A stretch of 18,469 nucleotides of DNA from Cyanobacteria bacterium UBA8803 (GTDB lineage Bacteria; Cyanobacteriota; Cyanobacteriia; Cyanobacteriales; Coleofasciculaceae). The notes beneath the pieces are model-generated. The model was not told the origin of the DNA. It ran no database searches and saw nothing but the letters and a program-made list of their open reading frames with translations. The DNA is taken from assembly GCA_003505715.1 (NCBI GenBank), contig DNXU01000588.1:7369-25837 (forward strand), given 5' to 3'. Of this stretch, positions 1 to 6,822 are shown one piece after another. The position numbers were made by a program, and so were the translations under genes. Each line of letters begins with the position of its first letter. Positions within the stretch are counted from its first letter, which is position 1.

Positions 1-2
1 TC

Positions 3-1484
3 GGGATTATGTTTCCCAAAGATCCAGGTGGTGGTGGCAGCGATGCCGCCTGGATGCGTTACTACCCTCGTAGTAGTGAATCTTGCACGGTAGAGATTGG
101 TATAAGCAACGACCCAGATGACCATATTGCTCTTATGGCTTCTGGTAATGTAGGCATCAGTACGATAACTCCAGCAGCTAAACTACAAGTGCGGGATACG
201 ATCGTCCATCGTAATAATTATGATTTCACAAAAACAGCCCTATTGGTGAATTCCCAAACTAATAATGGTGGTAGCACTCCAGCAAGTGCGGAATCCGTGT
301 TAGTACTCTCAAGAGAGGGAATAGCCGCTCAATCTTTCGGAAATATGGCCGATTTCCGGCTTAGCCGCTACGAAAATGTCGGTACTAATTCTCGCACCCA
401 GCTAGATTTATATCTCACCGATGGCAGTTTTGTACCACAACAGGTGATGAGTTTGAGAGCCAATGGTAATGTAGGCATCAGTACGATAACTCCAGCAGCC
501 AAACTACAAGTGCGGGATACGATCGCCCATCGTAATAATTATGATTTCACGAAAACAGCCCTATTGGTGAATTCCCAAACTAATAATGGTGGTAGCACTC
601 CAGCAAGTGCGGAATCCGTGTTAGTACTCTCAAGAGACGGAATAGCCGATCAATCTTACGGAAATATGGCCGATTTCCGGCTCAGTCGCTACGAAAATGT
701 CGGTACTAATTCTCGCACTCAGCTAGATTTATATCTCACCGATGGCAGTTTTGCACCACAACAGGTGATGAGTTTGAGAGCCAATGGTAATGTGGGCATT
801 GGTACAGCAAATCCCGGCGTAAAACTAGAAGTTAGCGGGGGTGACTTAAAAGTTGCTGGAGCAATCATCCCAAGTACTGGCAATAGCGCAACAGTCGGGA
901 TTATGTTTCCCAAAGATCCAGGCGGTGGTGGCGGCGATGCCGCATGGATGCGTTACTACCCTCGTAGTGGTGAATCTTGCACGTTAGAGATTAGTGTATC
1001 CAACGACCCAGATGACCATATTGCTCTTATGGCTTCTGGTAATGTGGGCATAGGCACAACCTCACCCACTGCCAAATTAGAAGTGGTTGGAAAAATTAAA
1101 TGCCAAAACGTTCGCACTCAAGTCGCAGCTAATAATGTAGTGGAGACCAATTCAAAAAACTGGGTTGATATGCCCGATATGTCGATGACTGTAAATACGA
1201 CGGATAACCAGCTATTAATTTTATTTAAAACTGGAGGCGTTCAATCTGCTGATGTGCAACAGGAAAGGGCAAGATTCAGGTTGTTAATTGATGACTCTGA
1301 AAAGGCTTTTACGCTACATGAGTTTCACAATAAAGGTTGGGAATTAAGAGATGTATCTCTCAGCTGGCTAGAAAATCTTAAGGCTGGTTCTCATACGATT
1401 AAAATTCAGTGGCGGGCAGAATTGGGCACAATCAAAGCCTGTTGGTATGGCGATACAAGAACTTTGATTGCTGTAGAACTCTAA
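3..1484 (+). CDS. Phage tail-fibre-like repeat protein, 5'-truncated by the window edge
   Basis: The reading frame is open from the first bases, and the first Met (base 9) lies inside a repeat module that recurs at 897, so the true start is upstream. The protein has at least 493 residues here. It is built from beta-rich units ending in the motif GNVGI(S/G)T..P.(A/V)KL(Q/E)V, seen four times, which is typical of fibre shafts in phage tails and related contractile injection systems. Module order is A, B, B', a short linker unit, A', then a C-terminal domain of about 130 residues rich in beta strands (ending near WYGDTRTLIAVEL), which may be the receptor-binding tip. No S74-type intramolecular chaperone motif is visible. 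It is followed after 44 bases by a coiled-coil gene and then a DUF4157 gene, which favours an injection-system fibre over an ordinary prophage fibre. The fibre call is strong; the machine it belongs to is inferred. Confidence 0.8.
   Translation, partial: GIMFPKDPGGGGSDAAWMRYYPRSSESCTVEIGISNDPDDHIALMASGNVGISTITPAAKLQVRDTIVHRNNYDFTKTALLVNSQTNNGGSTPASAESVLVLSREGIAAQSFGNMADFRLSRYENVGTNSRTQLDLYLTDGSFVPQQVMSLRANGNVGISTITPAAKLQVRDTIAHRNNYDFTKTALLVNSQTNNGGSTPASAESVLVLSRDGIADQSYGNMADFRLSRYENVGTNSRTQLDLYLTDGSFAPQQVMSLRANGNVGIGTANPGVKLEVSGGDLKVAGAIIPSTGNSATVGIMFPKDPGGGGGDAAWMRYYPRSGESCTLEISVSNDPDDHIALMASGNVGIGTTSPTAKLEVVGKIKCQNVRTQVAANNVVETNSKNWVDMPDMSMTVNTTDNQLLILFKTGGVQSADVQQERARFRLLIDDSEKAFTLHEFHNKGWELRDVSLSWLENLKAGSHTIKIQWRAELGTIKACWYGDTRTLIAVEL
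144..785 (+). repeat. 321-bp tandem duplication inside the fibre gene
   Basis: Two consecutive copies (144-464 and 465-785) each encode 107 residues from GNVGIS to MSLRAN. The period is exactly 321 bases, so the frame is kept. The copies differ by only scattered bases; visible amino-acid changes include V/A after DTI, E/D and A/D in the SR(E/D)GIA(A/D)QS stretch, F/Y, and V/A before PQQ. Near-identity at the DNA level indicates recent duplication or ongoing homogenisation. Confidence 0.93.
897..1037 (+). repeat. Second copy of the 47-codon fibre module A
   Basis: This 141-base segment (GIMFPKDP through ALMAS) is almost identical to bases 3-143. The first copy has GGGGSDAAW and the second GGGGGDAAW, with SSE/SGE and TVEIGI/TLEISV among the differences. 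The two copies flank the 321-bp tandem repeat, so the shaft grew by block duplication of different modules. The first copy runs off the left edge, so the duplicated block may be longer. Confidence 0.9.
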
Positions 1485-1528
1485 CCTAATAATTGTCTAC
1501 TCATAATTTTCAACAGGAAAGTAATTTT

Positions 1529-1762
1529 ATGAAACAACAACTCGAACAACGCCTCCAATCCCTCAAAGCAGAATTTGAATCTGGCCAAAAAATGCTGGCA
1601 GATTTAGAAGCCAAACAAGCAAATCTCCGTGATACATTACTCCGAATCAGCGGTGCAATTCAGGTGATTGAAGAGGAATTAAACACAGCTGCCAACCGGG
1701 AAGATACCAACAGCCATCCTACCAAAGCGGTTAGCGCCGAAGTTGTCACAGAAGATGCGTAA
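1529..1762 (+). CDS. Small coiled-coil protein between fibre and DUF4157 genes
   Basis: The product has 77 residues. I chose the ATG at 1529 because AGGAAAG (1515-1521) lies 7 bases upstream; an in-frame TTG at 1493 has no such site and begins only 8 bases after the fibre stop codon. Residues 1-50 have heptad-like Leu/Ile/Ala spacing (QRLQSLKAEFESGQ, then KMLADLEAKQANLRD and LLRISGAIQVIEE), predicting one or two long helices. The last 25 residues are polar and probably disordered. There is no signal peptide or membrane segment. I do not recognise a named family. Its position directly between the fibre and the DUF4157 gene, with short spacers, suggests one transcript and a job linked to them, for example an adaptor, chaperone or assembly factor. 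That role is inference. Confidence 0.75.
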   Translation: MKQQLEQRLQSLKAEFESGQKMLADLEAKQANLRDTLLRISGAIQVIEEELNTAANREDTNSHPTKAVSAEVVTEDA

Positions 1763-1785
1763 ATACATCATGGAGATTAAATTAT

Positions 1786-3168
1786 ATGAAACGCCAACAC
1801 CTGAGTCAACGCAAAAATGCGATCGCTTCACCTCAATCTCAAAGTCATGCGATCGCCCAATATTCTCCTCACCCAATTGAGGAATTGCAAAGTGCGATCG
1901 GCAATCGATCTGTTAACCAACTGCTAGCAAATCAACCTATAGTACAAACAAAGCTGATGTTTCGAGGTTTATCTCATGAATTGGGATGTACTGTGCTTGA
2001 CATAAGAGAGTACGGGGAACAGCAGACGAACAAAAGTGGACTGCCAGCTAACCTGAAAGCCGGAATTGAAAATCTCTCTGGTATATCAATGCATGATGTA
2101 AGAGTTCACTACAATTCTGACAAACCTGCTCATTTGCAGGCGTTGGCATACACTCATGGTACGGATATTCATGTTGCACCAGGACAAGAGCAGCATTTAC
2201 CCCATGAAGCTTGGCATGTTGTTCAGCAAAAGCAGGGACGAGTGAAACCAACTGGGCAAGTTCAAGAAGTTGCTATTAACGACGATACAACATTAGAACG
2301 CGAAGCAGATGTGATTGGAAAAAGAATCAATAATTTTGAGCATGGAAATTTGCTAGGGAAAACGGTAGGTGATTCTGGGATGATGGAAAATAATTCAAGT
2401 TCCACCTCATTTTCCCCAGTATTGCAGCGAGTGCAGACATCTAGGACAGACCAATTAAGCAATGCAACTCCCCGCTACCTAAGAGAATTATCTACTATCC
2501 ATAATCCCGGTTTGTGGGATTATACAAATCAAGGAACATTTGCGGTGAGCCATAAAGGAAGAAAATATGCTCTTGGTGTAGACGATGCACAGTATTCAGA
2601 TAGAATACTAGCAAGAACAATTAGGAGAAAATGGGGATGGAGTACATATCATTTTCGACAAGAAATTGATGTTAAGGATGACCAGCTCAAAAATAATTTA
2701 CATGGCCAAGACTGTAGTAATGCAGCAGAATATTTAATGCATTACGAACAAGGTATCGATTTAACTGATTCTAGTATAACTCCAAATTCCCAAGAGGAAG
2801 CGACTACTCACACAAATGCAGATTACGATCCTACAACACATCGCCCAAATGTTATATCAACTCAAGTACCAGCTAACGTTAAAGATGCAAATGCCCGAGC
2901 CGAAATAGGTGAAGCGTACTGTATAGTATCGCAACCAGGCGCACAAGGAGTGTACAACTTTCATTATGGTTGTGTAGCTGCCAAAAAAGGTGACGAAGCA
3001 CTTACTGTTGAGGGTTTTGCTACAGGTTCGGCTACCATCCCTGATTGGTCATTTAATGTTTATGACGACGTTACAACCTTTCATGATCATTGGCAGGCAA
3101 GTATGACACCAAGGCAAGGAACAATTACTGCGGGCTATCCCTTTACTTTTATTGCTAAACTCAGTTGA
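1786..3168 (+). CDS. DUF4157-domain protein, candidate eCIS-associated effector with unknown C-terminal domain
   Basis: The product has 460 residues, with GGAG 10 bases before the ATG. Residues 1-60 are a polar leader containing AIGNRSVNQLL and IVQTKL, a pattern usual ahead of DUF4157 domains. Residues 85-180 are the DUF4157 domain: GLPANLKAGIENLSG, VHYNSDKP, GTDIHVAPGQ, the zinc motif HEAWH (His140, Glu141, His144) followed by VVQQ, and EREAD (171-175), which likely supplies the third metal ligand. Residues 181-235 form a linker containing PVLQR. Residues 236-460 form a separate domain; Cys310 (GQDCSNAAEY), His393 (NFHYGCV) and Glu409 (LTVEG) are ordered as in papain-like hydrolases, but this is only a hypothesis. 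DUF4157 is established as a marker of proteins delivered by contractile injection systems, and the fibre gene upstream fits. There is no Sec signal, as expected for such cargo. Two HIP1 octamers (1819, 1849) encode the two AIA tripeptides in the leader. Confidence 0.85.
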   Translation: MKRQHLSQRKNAIASPQSQSHAIAQYSPHPIEELQSAIGNRSVNQLLANQPIVQTKLMFRGLSHELGCTVLDIREYGEQQTNKSGLPANLKAGIENLSGISMHDVRVHYNSDKPAHLQALAYTHGTDIHVAPGQEQHLPHEAWHVVQQKQGRVKPTGQVQEVAINDDTTLEREADVIGKRINNFEHGNLLGKTVGDSGMMENNSSSTSFSPVLQRVQTSRTDQLSNATPRYLRELSTIHNPGLWDYTNQGTFAVSHKGRKYALGVDDAQYSDRILARTIRRKWGWSTYHFRQEIDVKDDQLKNNLHGQDCSNAAEYLMHYEQGIDLTDSSITPNSQEEATTHTNADYDPTTHRPNVISTQVPANVKDANARAEIGEAYCIVSQPGAQGVYNFHYGCVAAKKGDEALTVEGFATGSATIPDWSFNVYDDVTTFHDHWQASMTPRQGTITAGYPFTFIAKLS

Positions 3169-3183
3169 TTCTGTTTGCAGAAT

Positions 3184-3235
3184 CCCCGCGCCTGAGAGCC
3201 GAGGAGGATGTCAATTGAGATCGGATGGCGCGGGG
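3184..3235. repeat. GC-rich inverted repeat between the DUF4157 and Uma2 genes
   Basis: CCCCGCGCC (3184-3192) pairs perfectly with GGCGCGGGG (3227-3235) across a 34-base loop. Outside the 9-bp core the flanks GAAT and ATTC pair again if two bases bulge. No T-run follows, so it is not a classical intrinsic terminator. The loop contains GAGGAGG directly abutting an ATG at 3208, an in-frame upstream start for the Uma2 gene that has no spacer between the purine tract and the ATG. Confidence 0.7.
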
Positions 3236-3270
3236 TCGATTCAAGTCTCCAATGGAAGATAAGTTTAGCC

Positions 3271-3879
3271 ATGATTCAAGCATTACCAAAACTATTAACC
3301 TTTGATGAGTTTATTGACTGGCTGCCAGAGAATAGGCGCTACGAATTACACGATGGCACAATCGTAGAGATGCAACCAACAGGGCCTCATGAAGATATTA
3401 CAGGATTCCTTAGCCAGGAATTGACCCTAGAATACACCCGGCTACATTTGCCTTATCGGATTCCTCAAAAAGCCTTAGTCAAACCAAACAACAAGGAAAC
3501 TGGCTATAATCCTGACTTGCTCTTAGTGGATCGTCGCCATCTAGCATCTGAACCTTTATGGGAGAAAAAATCAACACTCATTTATGGCACATCCATCCCC
3601 CTAATCGTCGAGGTGGTTAGTACCAATTGGCGCGATGACTATGGCTACAAACTCGTTGACTACGAAGCGATGGGCATTCCAGAATACTGGATTGTGGATT
3701 ATCTAGGTTTGGGTGGAGTGCGCTTTATTGGTAATCCCAAACAACCAACTCTCTCTGTATACCAGCTTATCGATGGGGAGTACCAGGTGCGGCAGTTTAG
3801 GGGAAGCGATGGCATTGAGTCACCCACATTCCCCGAACTCACTCTGACAGCCGAACAGATCTTTCAAGCTCAAAGGTGA
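3271..3879 (+). CDS. Uma2-family (DUF820) PD-(D/E)XK endonuclease-like protein
   Basis: The product has 202 residues from the ATG at 3271. This start gives the usual family N-terminus (MIQALPKLLTFDEFI.WLPEN); an ATG at 3208 adds 21 residues unlike the family and lies in a hairpin loop. Uma2-specific landmarks are Glu25 in RYELHDG, PTGPHE, Pro81-Asp82 in NPDLLLVD, Glu114 in LIVEVVS, Lys127 and Asp130 in GYKLVDYEAMGIPEYWIVD. These make up the PD-(D/E)XK nuclease fold core and all appear intact. Uma2 proteins occur in large numbers in cyanobacterial genomes; their biological role is not settled. It may be cotranscribed with the DUF4157 gene or stand alone after the inverted repeat. No antitoxin-like partner is adjacent. 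Confidence 0.9.
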   Translation: MIQALPKLLTFDEFIDWLPENRRYELHDGTIVEMQPTGPHEDITGFLSQELTLEYTRLHLPYRIPQKALVKPNNKETGYNPDLLLVDRRHLASEPLWEKKSTLIYGTSIPLIVEVVSTNWRDDYGYKLVDYEAMGIPEYWIVDYLGLGGVRFIGNPKQPTLSVYQLIDGEYQVRQFRGSDGIESPTFPELTLTAEQIFQAQR

Positions 3880-4095
3880 GGAGTAAAGGGAACGCAACAG
3901 TCTGTGGAAGTACTAGCGACTCAAAGCATACTTAACAATCTGCCTACCAATGCTATGATCACCATTAAAATTCAAGTATATGGTAGTGTTTTCATTGTTT
4001 TCAAGAGTGTTGTAAACTAATTAGACTGAGATCGTCCACATCGAATTGCATCGACATTAATGCCGGATTGACGAGCGAGGTTCCTCTACCTAAAC
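3880..4095. other. Intergenic region between convergent genes
   Basis: These 216 bases separate the rightward Uma2 gene from the leftward gene run. If the DUF1348 remnant is not expressed, the gap extends to 4324. I see no RNA gene, no strong terminator hairpin and no convincing short gene. The stretch around 3955-4020 is AT-rich. Short open frames exist on both strands, but none has a ribosome-binding site or recognisable product. Confidence 0.5.
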
Positions 4096-4254
4096 TCAAA
4101 TTACTGTTAGGACTTGTCGAGTGATCGAGTAAGCGGCATTGGCTTTGGCATCTGAGGTAATTCCCTCTATTTCATCCGTGATTCGGACTTTTTGGATGGC
4201 GGATTCATAATCAAAAGGTGGCAGAGGTAGTCGAGGCTTTTCGGGGTTGTTCAT
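4096..4254 (-). pseudogene. N-terminal remnant of a DUF1348 / SnoaL-like (NTF2-fold) gene
   Basis: From the ATG at 4254 the frame encodes 52 residues. The first 24 or so (RLPLPPFDYESAIQKVR) resemble the start of DUF1348 proteins, NTF2-fold proteins of about 150-160 residues that normally continue with an AEDAWNSRDPE-type segment. After KVRITDE that continuation is absent; GITSDAKANAAYS may keep a faint echo of the family's next segment before a stop. So about two thirds of the gene is missing. No clear Shine-Dalgarno site precedes the ATG. It lies 70 bases after the dehydrogenase stop codon on the same strand, suggesting it was once the last gene of that run. The alternative is a real 52-residue peptide of unknown function. 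Confidence 0.5.
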
Positions 4255-4324
4255 AGTCTGGCAATGCAGAATAGGATTTCCAGCGATCAGTCCAGCGGTA
4301 TTTGCGATCGCTTGCGAGGGGGCT

Positions 4325-5074
4325 TCAAATCTGTGCCATACCGCCATCAACAAACAGCTCGATGCCGTTCACAAAGCTGCTGTCGTCTGAAGCGAGAAAG
4401 ACAACGGCTTTGGCAATCTCATCGGGCGTGCCTACTCTTCCCAGCGGGATGGTGCTGGCTTGGCTATCCACGAATTCTTGCACCTGTTCATCACTCAGTC
4501 CCAAGTGATTGTAACCAGCAGTAGGAACCACGCCAGGACTAATGGCGTTAACCCGGATATGGCGCTCTTTGAGGTCGAGTGTCCAATTACGGGCAAACGA
4601 TCGCACGGCAGCTTTGGTCGCGCTGTAAACGCTGAAGGCTGGAGTACCTACGGTAGAAGCAGTCGAGGCGTTCAGAATGATAGAAGCGCCCTCTGGCAAC
4701 AGAGGCAGTGCCTTCTGCACGGTGAACAGCAGTCCTTTGACGTTCGTGTTGAACGTTTTGTCAAAGTGTTCTTCAGTGATTGCTCCGAGTGGGGCAAGTT
4801 CTCCACCGCCAGCATTGGCGAAGATCACATCGAGGTGTCCTTGCTCTTGCTCAATCGTGGCGAACAGGCGTGAGAGGTCTTCCATCTTGGAGGCATCGCT
4901 CTGAACACCCGTGACGTTTTCACCAATCTCTTTCACGGCAGCATCCAGTTCAGGTTGGCGACGACCCGTGATGAAGACATAGGCACCTTCAGCGACAAAG
5001 CGTTTGGCAGTGGCAAAACCGATGCCGCTAGTACCGCCAGTGACAAGAGCGACCTTTCCTTCTAGTTTTTTCAT
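4325..5074 (-). CDS. Short-chain dehydrogenase/reductase (classical SDR)
   Basis: The product has 249 residues, the normal length for a classical SDR. The Rossmann cofactor motif TGGTSGIG is at 12-19, NAG at 87-89, the structural Asn at 111, and the catalytic residues are Ser137, Tyr150 and Lys154 (YSATK). ISPG (178-181) and the C-terminal [12 protein letters not shown] are usual for the family. The basic stretch TGRRQ (36-40) after the second strand suggests a preference for NADP(H). It should be a soluble cytoplasmic enzyme oxidising or reducing a carbonyl/alcohol pair; the substrate cannot be read. The ribosome-binding site is weak. Directly upstream, 25 bases away, is a truncated copy of a different SDR gene. 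It is part of the leftward enzyme run. Confidence 0.93.
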   Translation of the reverse strand: MKKLEGKVALVTGGTSGIGFATAKRFVAEGAYVFITGRRQPELDAAVKEIGENVTGVQSDASKMEDLSRLFATIEQEQGHLDVIFANAGGGELAPLGAITEEHFDKTFNTNVKGLLFTVQKALPLLPEGASIILNASTASTVGTPAFSVYSATKAAVRSFARNWTLDLKERHIRVNAISPGVVPTAGYNHLGLSDEQVQEFVDSQASTIPLGRVGTPDEIAKAVVFLASDDSSFVNGIELFVDGGMAQI

Positions 5075-5099
5075 GATTATTAGTCCAGTGGTATTGTAC

Positions 5100-5357
5100 T
5101 TACTGCCTTCTTACAACTTTGAAAACAGCATCGATCCGTTCAAAGCGAGCGATCGCAGCTTCAATTGCACTAACGATGCTCACGCGATCTTGAACGTCCA
5201 ACCGCGTAACAAGCACGTTGGGAAGTTGAACAAGATCTCGTTCTTCCTCTGGTCGCCGCATTGTAGCTACAACATTCCAGCCTTCGTGGGCAAAAAGACG
5301 CGCAGTGCCTTTGCCAAGACCAGACGAGGTTCCCGTAATCAAAATGGTTTTTGTCAT
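5100..5357 (-). pseudogene. Truncated SDR gene, N-terminal third only
   Basis: The start is intact: an ATG at 5357 preceded by GAGG at a 7-base spacing, then MTKTILITGTSSGLGKGTA, a canonical SDR cofactor loop, followed by strands and helices up to ARFERIDAV. Where an SDR should continue with VNNAG and the Ser-Tyr-Lys catalytic region, the frame instead reads FKVVRRQ and stops. The remaining roughly 160-180 residues are gone, and the sequence passes straight into the leader of the next SDR gene. It is not a fragment of that neighbour (TSSGLG against TSGIG and different flanks). The product would lack the active site. A single deletion ending near 5117 is the simplest explanation. Confidence 0.85.
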
Positions 5358-5412
5358 AGTTGCCTCATGTGAGGGGTAGATCTCGCATCTAAGGGTTGGG
5401 TGAGTGAGAATG

Positions 5413-5497
5413 ACACGGAGAGGGGGAGAGAGGGAGACGCGGGGATTTTAATCAATTTTCTGCTCTTTGCGTCACTGCGTCTTCCCTTCCCGCGTTA
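5413..5497. repeat. Low-complexity purine/GACGCGG-type intergenic repeat
   Basis: The 144-base gap between the truncated SDR and the esterase holds a purine-rich tract (GACACGGAGAGGGGGAGAGAGGGAG, then ACGCGGGG) and, 40 bases on, its imperfect reverse complement (GCGTCTTCCCTTCCCGCG). Degenerate GGGAGACGCGGAGA-type tracts are common between genes in filamentous cyanobacteria. It could fold into a long imperfect hairpin downstream of the esterase gene. Family assignment is from general resemblance only. Confidence 0.4.
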
Positions 5498-5501
5498 TCT
5501 T

Positions 5502-6497
5502 CTATTGCAGATATTTCTTCAGTTCAGCGGCTGCCTGGACAAACAGAGAACGAACTGCCGGAACCTCAGCTAAACCATTCAACAGTCCAAAGTCATGAAT
5601 CATGCCGTTGTAACGCACAGTTGTTACAGTTACCCCAGCTTCATCCAGCTTGCGTCCATAGGCTTCACCTTCATCCCGCAAGATATCGCTTTCTGCAACC
5701 TGAATTAACGTCGGGGGCAATCCTTTCAGTTGCTCAACCGTAGCCTGCAAGGGAGAGGCATAAATGTCTTTGCGTTTTTCTGGGTCAGCGATGTACATGT
5801 CATACATCCACTTCATCAACGGTGTGGTTAGGAACCGTTTCTCGCCAAATTGTTGATAAGAATCCGTTTCAAAATCAGCGTCTACGATCGGCCACATCAG
5901 GATTTGCAACTTAATGTGCGGTCCCCCTTTCGCTTTCGCCATCAACGTGGTCACAGTCGTCATATTACCACCGACACTGTTGCCGACGATCGCTAGATTT
6001 TTCCCATCAACCCCAATCTCTTCACCATGCTCAGCAACCCATTGGGTCGCAGCATAGATCTCATTGATAGCCTGTGGATACTGAGCGTCTGGCGTGGGAG
6101 TGTAGTTGACAAAGACACCCCCAAATCCTGAAAGCACAACGAGATCGCGAACCATGCGCTTGTGGGTTGGATAATCGCCCAGCACCCAACCACCGCCATG
6201 AATAAAGATGAAAACGGGCAATGTACCTTTGACCCCTTCAGGTCGCACGATATTGAGTGTAATTGTGTAACCGTCAGCGGTAATCGTCTTCTCAGACTCC
6301 TCAATGCCTGAAAGGTCTACTGGAACGGAAGCCTGTGCATCCACGAGTACTTGACGCGCTTCGAGTGGAGACAATTTTTCTAACGCCACACCTGCTGAGT
6401 TCAGTTCCTTCAAAAACTCCTTCGTTCCCTTAGAAAGACGTGGATCATCTGCAACTTCCAAAATTTTCACTTCTGATGAGTTTACTTGAGCAACCAT
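5502..6497 (-). CDS. HSL-family (alpha/beta hydrolase_3) esterase/lipase
   Basis: The product has 331 residues from the ATG at 6497, which follows AAGGAGA at an ideal distance. The open frame extends upstream to 6611 but only through the remnant of another gene, so that extension is rejected. The oxyanion-hole motif HGGGW (100-104) and nucleophile elbow GNSVGGN (Ser174), with Asp271 (ESDILRDEG) and His301 (MIHDFGLL), form a complete triad of the hormone-sensitive-lipase (type IV) esterases. There is no signal peptide, so it is likely cytoplasmic. Such enzymes cleave short-chain esters. The first 70 residues form the usual cap region. It sits between a deleted hydrolase gene upstream and a truncated SDR downstream, all on one strand. 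Confidence 0.92.
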   Translation of the reverse strand: MVAQVNSSEVKILEVADDPRLSKGTKEFLKELNSAGVALEKLSPLEARQVLVDAQASVPVDLSGIEESEKTITADGYTITLNIVRPEGVKGTLPVFIFIHGGGWVLGDYPTHKRMVRDLVVLSGFGGVFVNYTPTPDAQYPQAINEIYAATQWVAEHGEEIGVDGKNLAIVGNSVGGNMTTVTTLMAKAKGGPHIKLQILMWPIVDADFETDSYQQFGEKRFLTTPLMKWMYDMYIADPEKRKDIYASPLQATVEQLKGLPPTLIQVAESDILRDEGEAYGRKLDEAGVTVTTVRYNGMIHDFGLLNGLAEVPAVRSLFVQAAAELKKYLQ

Positions 6498-6516
6498 GAC
6501 ATTCTCCTTTTGATAA

Positions 6517-6751
6517 AAAGACCTCGTGAAACTTTTCGCGATCAATGTAAAGGAAGCCTGCTGTATCCGGGGCAATGGCTGTGACGAGTGGGGAAGGAGC
6601 ATATTTGCCAATTAACTGGCTAATGCTTTCGTTTGGTCCTAGTGCCCAACCCGCAATATAAACCAATGCTTTCACCTGCGGGTTGCCAGGATGTAGCGTC
6701 AGCCCAGCTACCATGAACCAGAACGATCGAAGGTTTAATTTCTTTAGACAT
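6517..6751 (-). pseudogene. Alpha/beta hydrolase gene with internal deletion, frameshift and lost 3' end
   Basis: The ATG at 6751 has AAGGAA upstream and begins MSKEIKPSIVLVHGSWADATSW, the first strand and HG motif of a small alpha/beta hydrolase. At about 6685 the sequence jumps, in another frame, to NPQVKALVYIAGWALGPNESISQLIG and on to APDTAGFLYIDREKFHEVF (ending at 6517), which belongs much later in the same family. About 80-90 residues between them, including the GxSxG nucleophile elbow, are missing. After HEVF the frame runs into the ribosome-binding site of the esterase gene and the rest of the protein is lost. Neither piece could be catalytic. Two deletions in one small gene, the second ending exactly at the next gene's leader, are notable. 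Confidence 0.88.
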
Positions 6752-6822
6752 AGGGGATATTCCTTGAATTGATTAACGAGGCGTGTAGCCCTCGCCTAAC
6801 TCCGGGCGACATTTTTGGTGGA

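Noticed and set aside
1..3168. Ordinary prophage remnant as the source of the fibre gene
   Set aside because: No integrase, terminase, capsid, lysis or att-like sequence is visible, and the DUF4157 neighbour fits an injection system better. It cannot be fully excluded because the left side is cut off.
4010..4140. Leftward open stretch ending in LVNPALMSMQFDVDDLSLI, in a different frame from the DUF1348 remnant
   Set aside because: No start codon with a ribosome-binding site and no recognisable family. It might be the tail of another lost gene, but the support is too thin to list.
4255..4353. Upstream part of the frame that holds the DUF1348 remnant, starting at 4353
   Set aside because: It overlaps the SDR 3' end and its residues resemble nothing; family similarity begins only after the ATG at 4254.
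6498..6611. Upstream extension of the esterase frame by 38 codons
   Set aside because: It passes through the remnant of the deleted alpha/beta hydrolase in another frame, and the ATG at 6497 has a far better ribosome-binding site and a family-like N-terminus.
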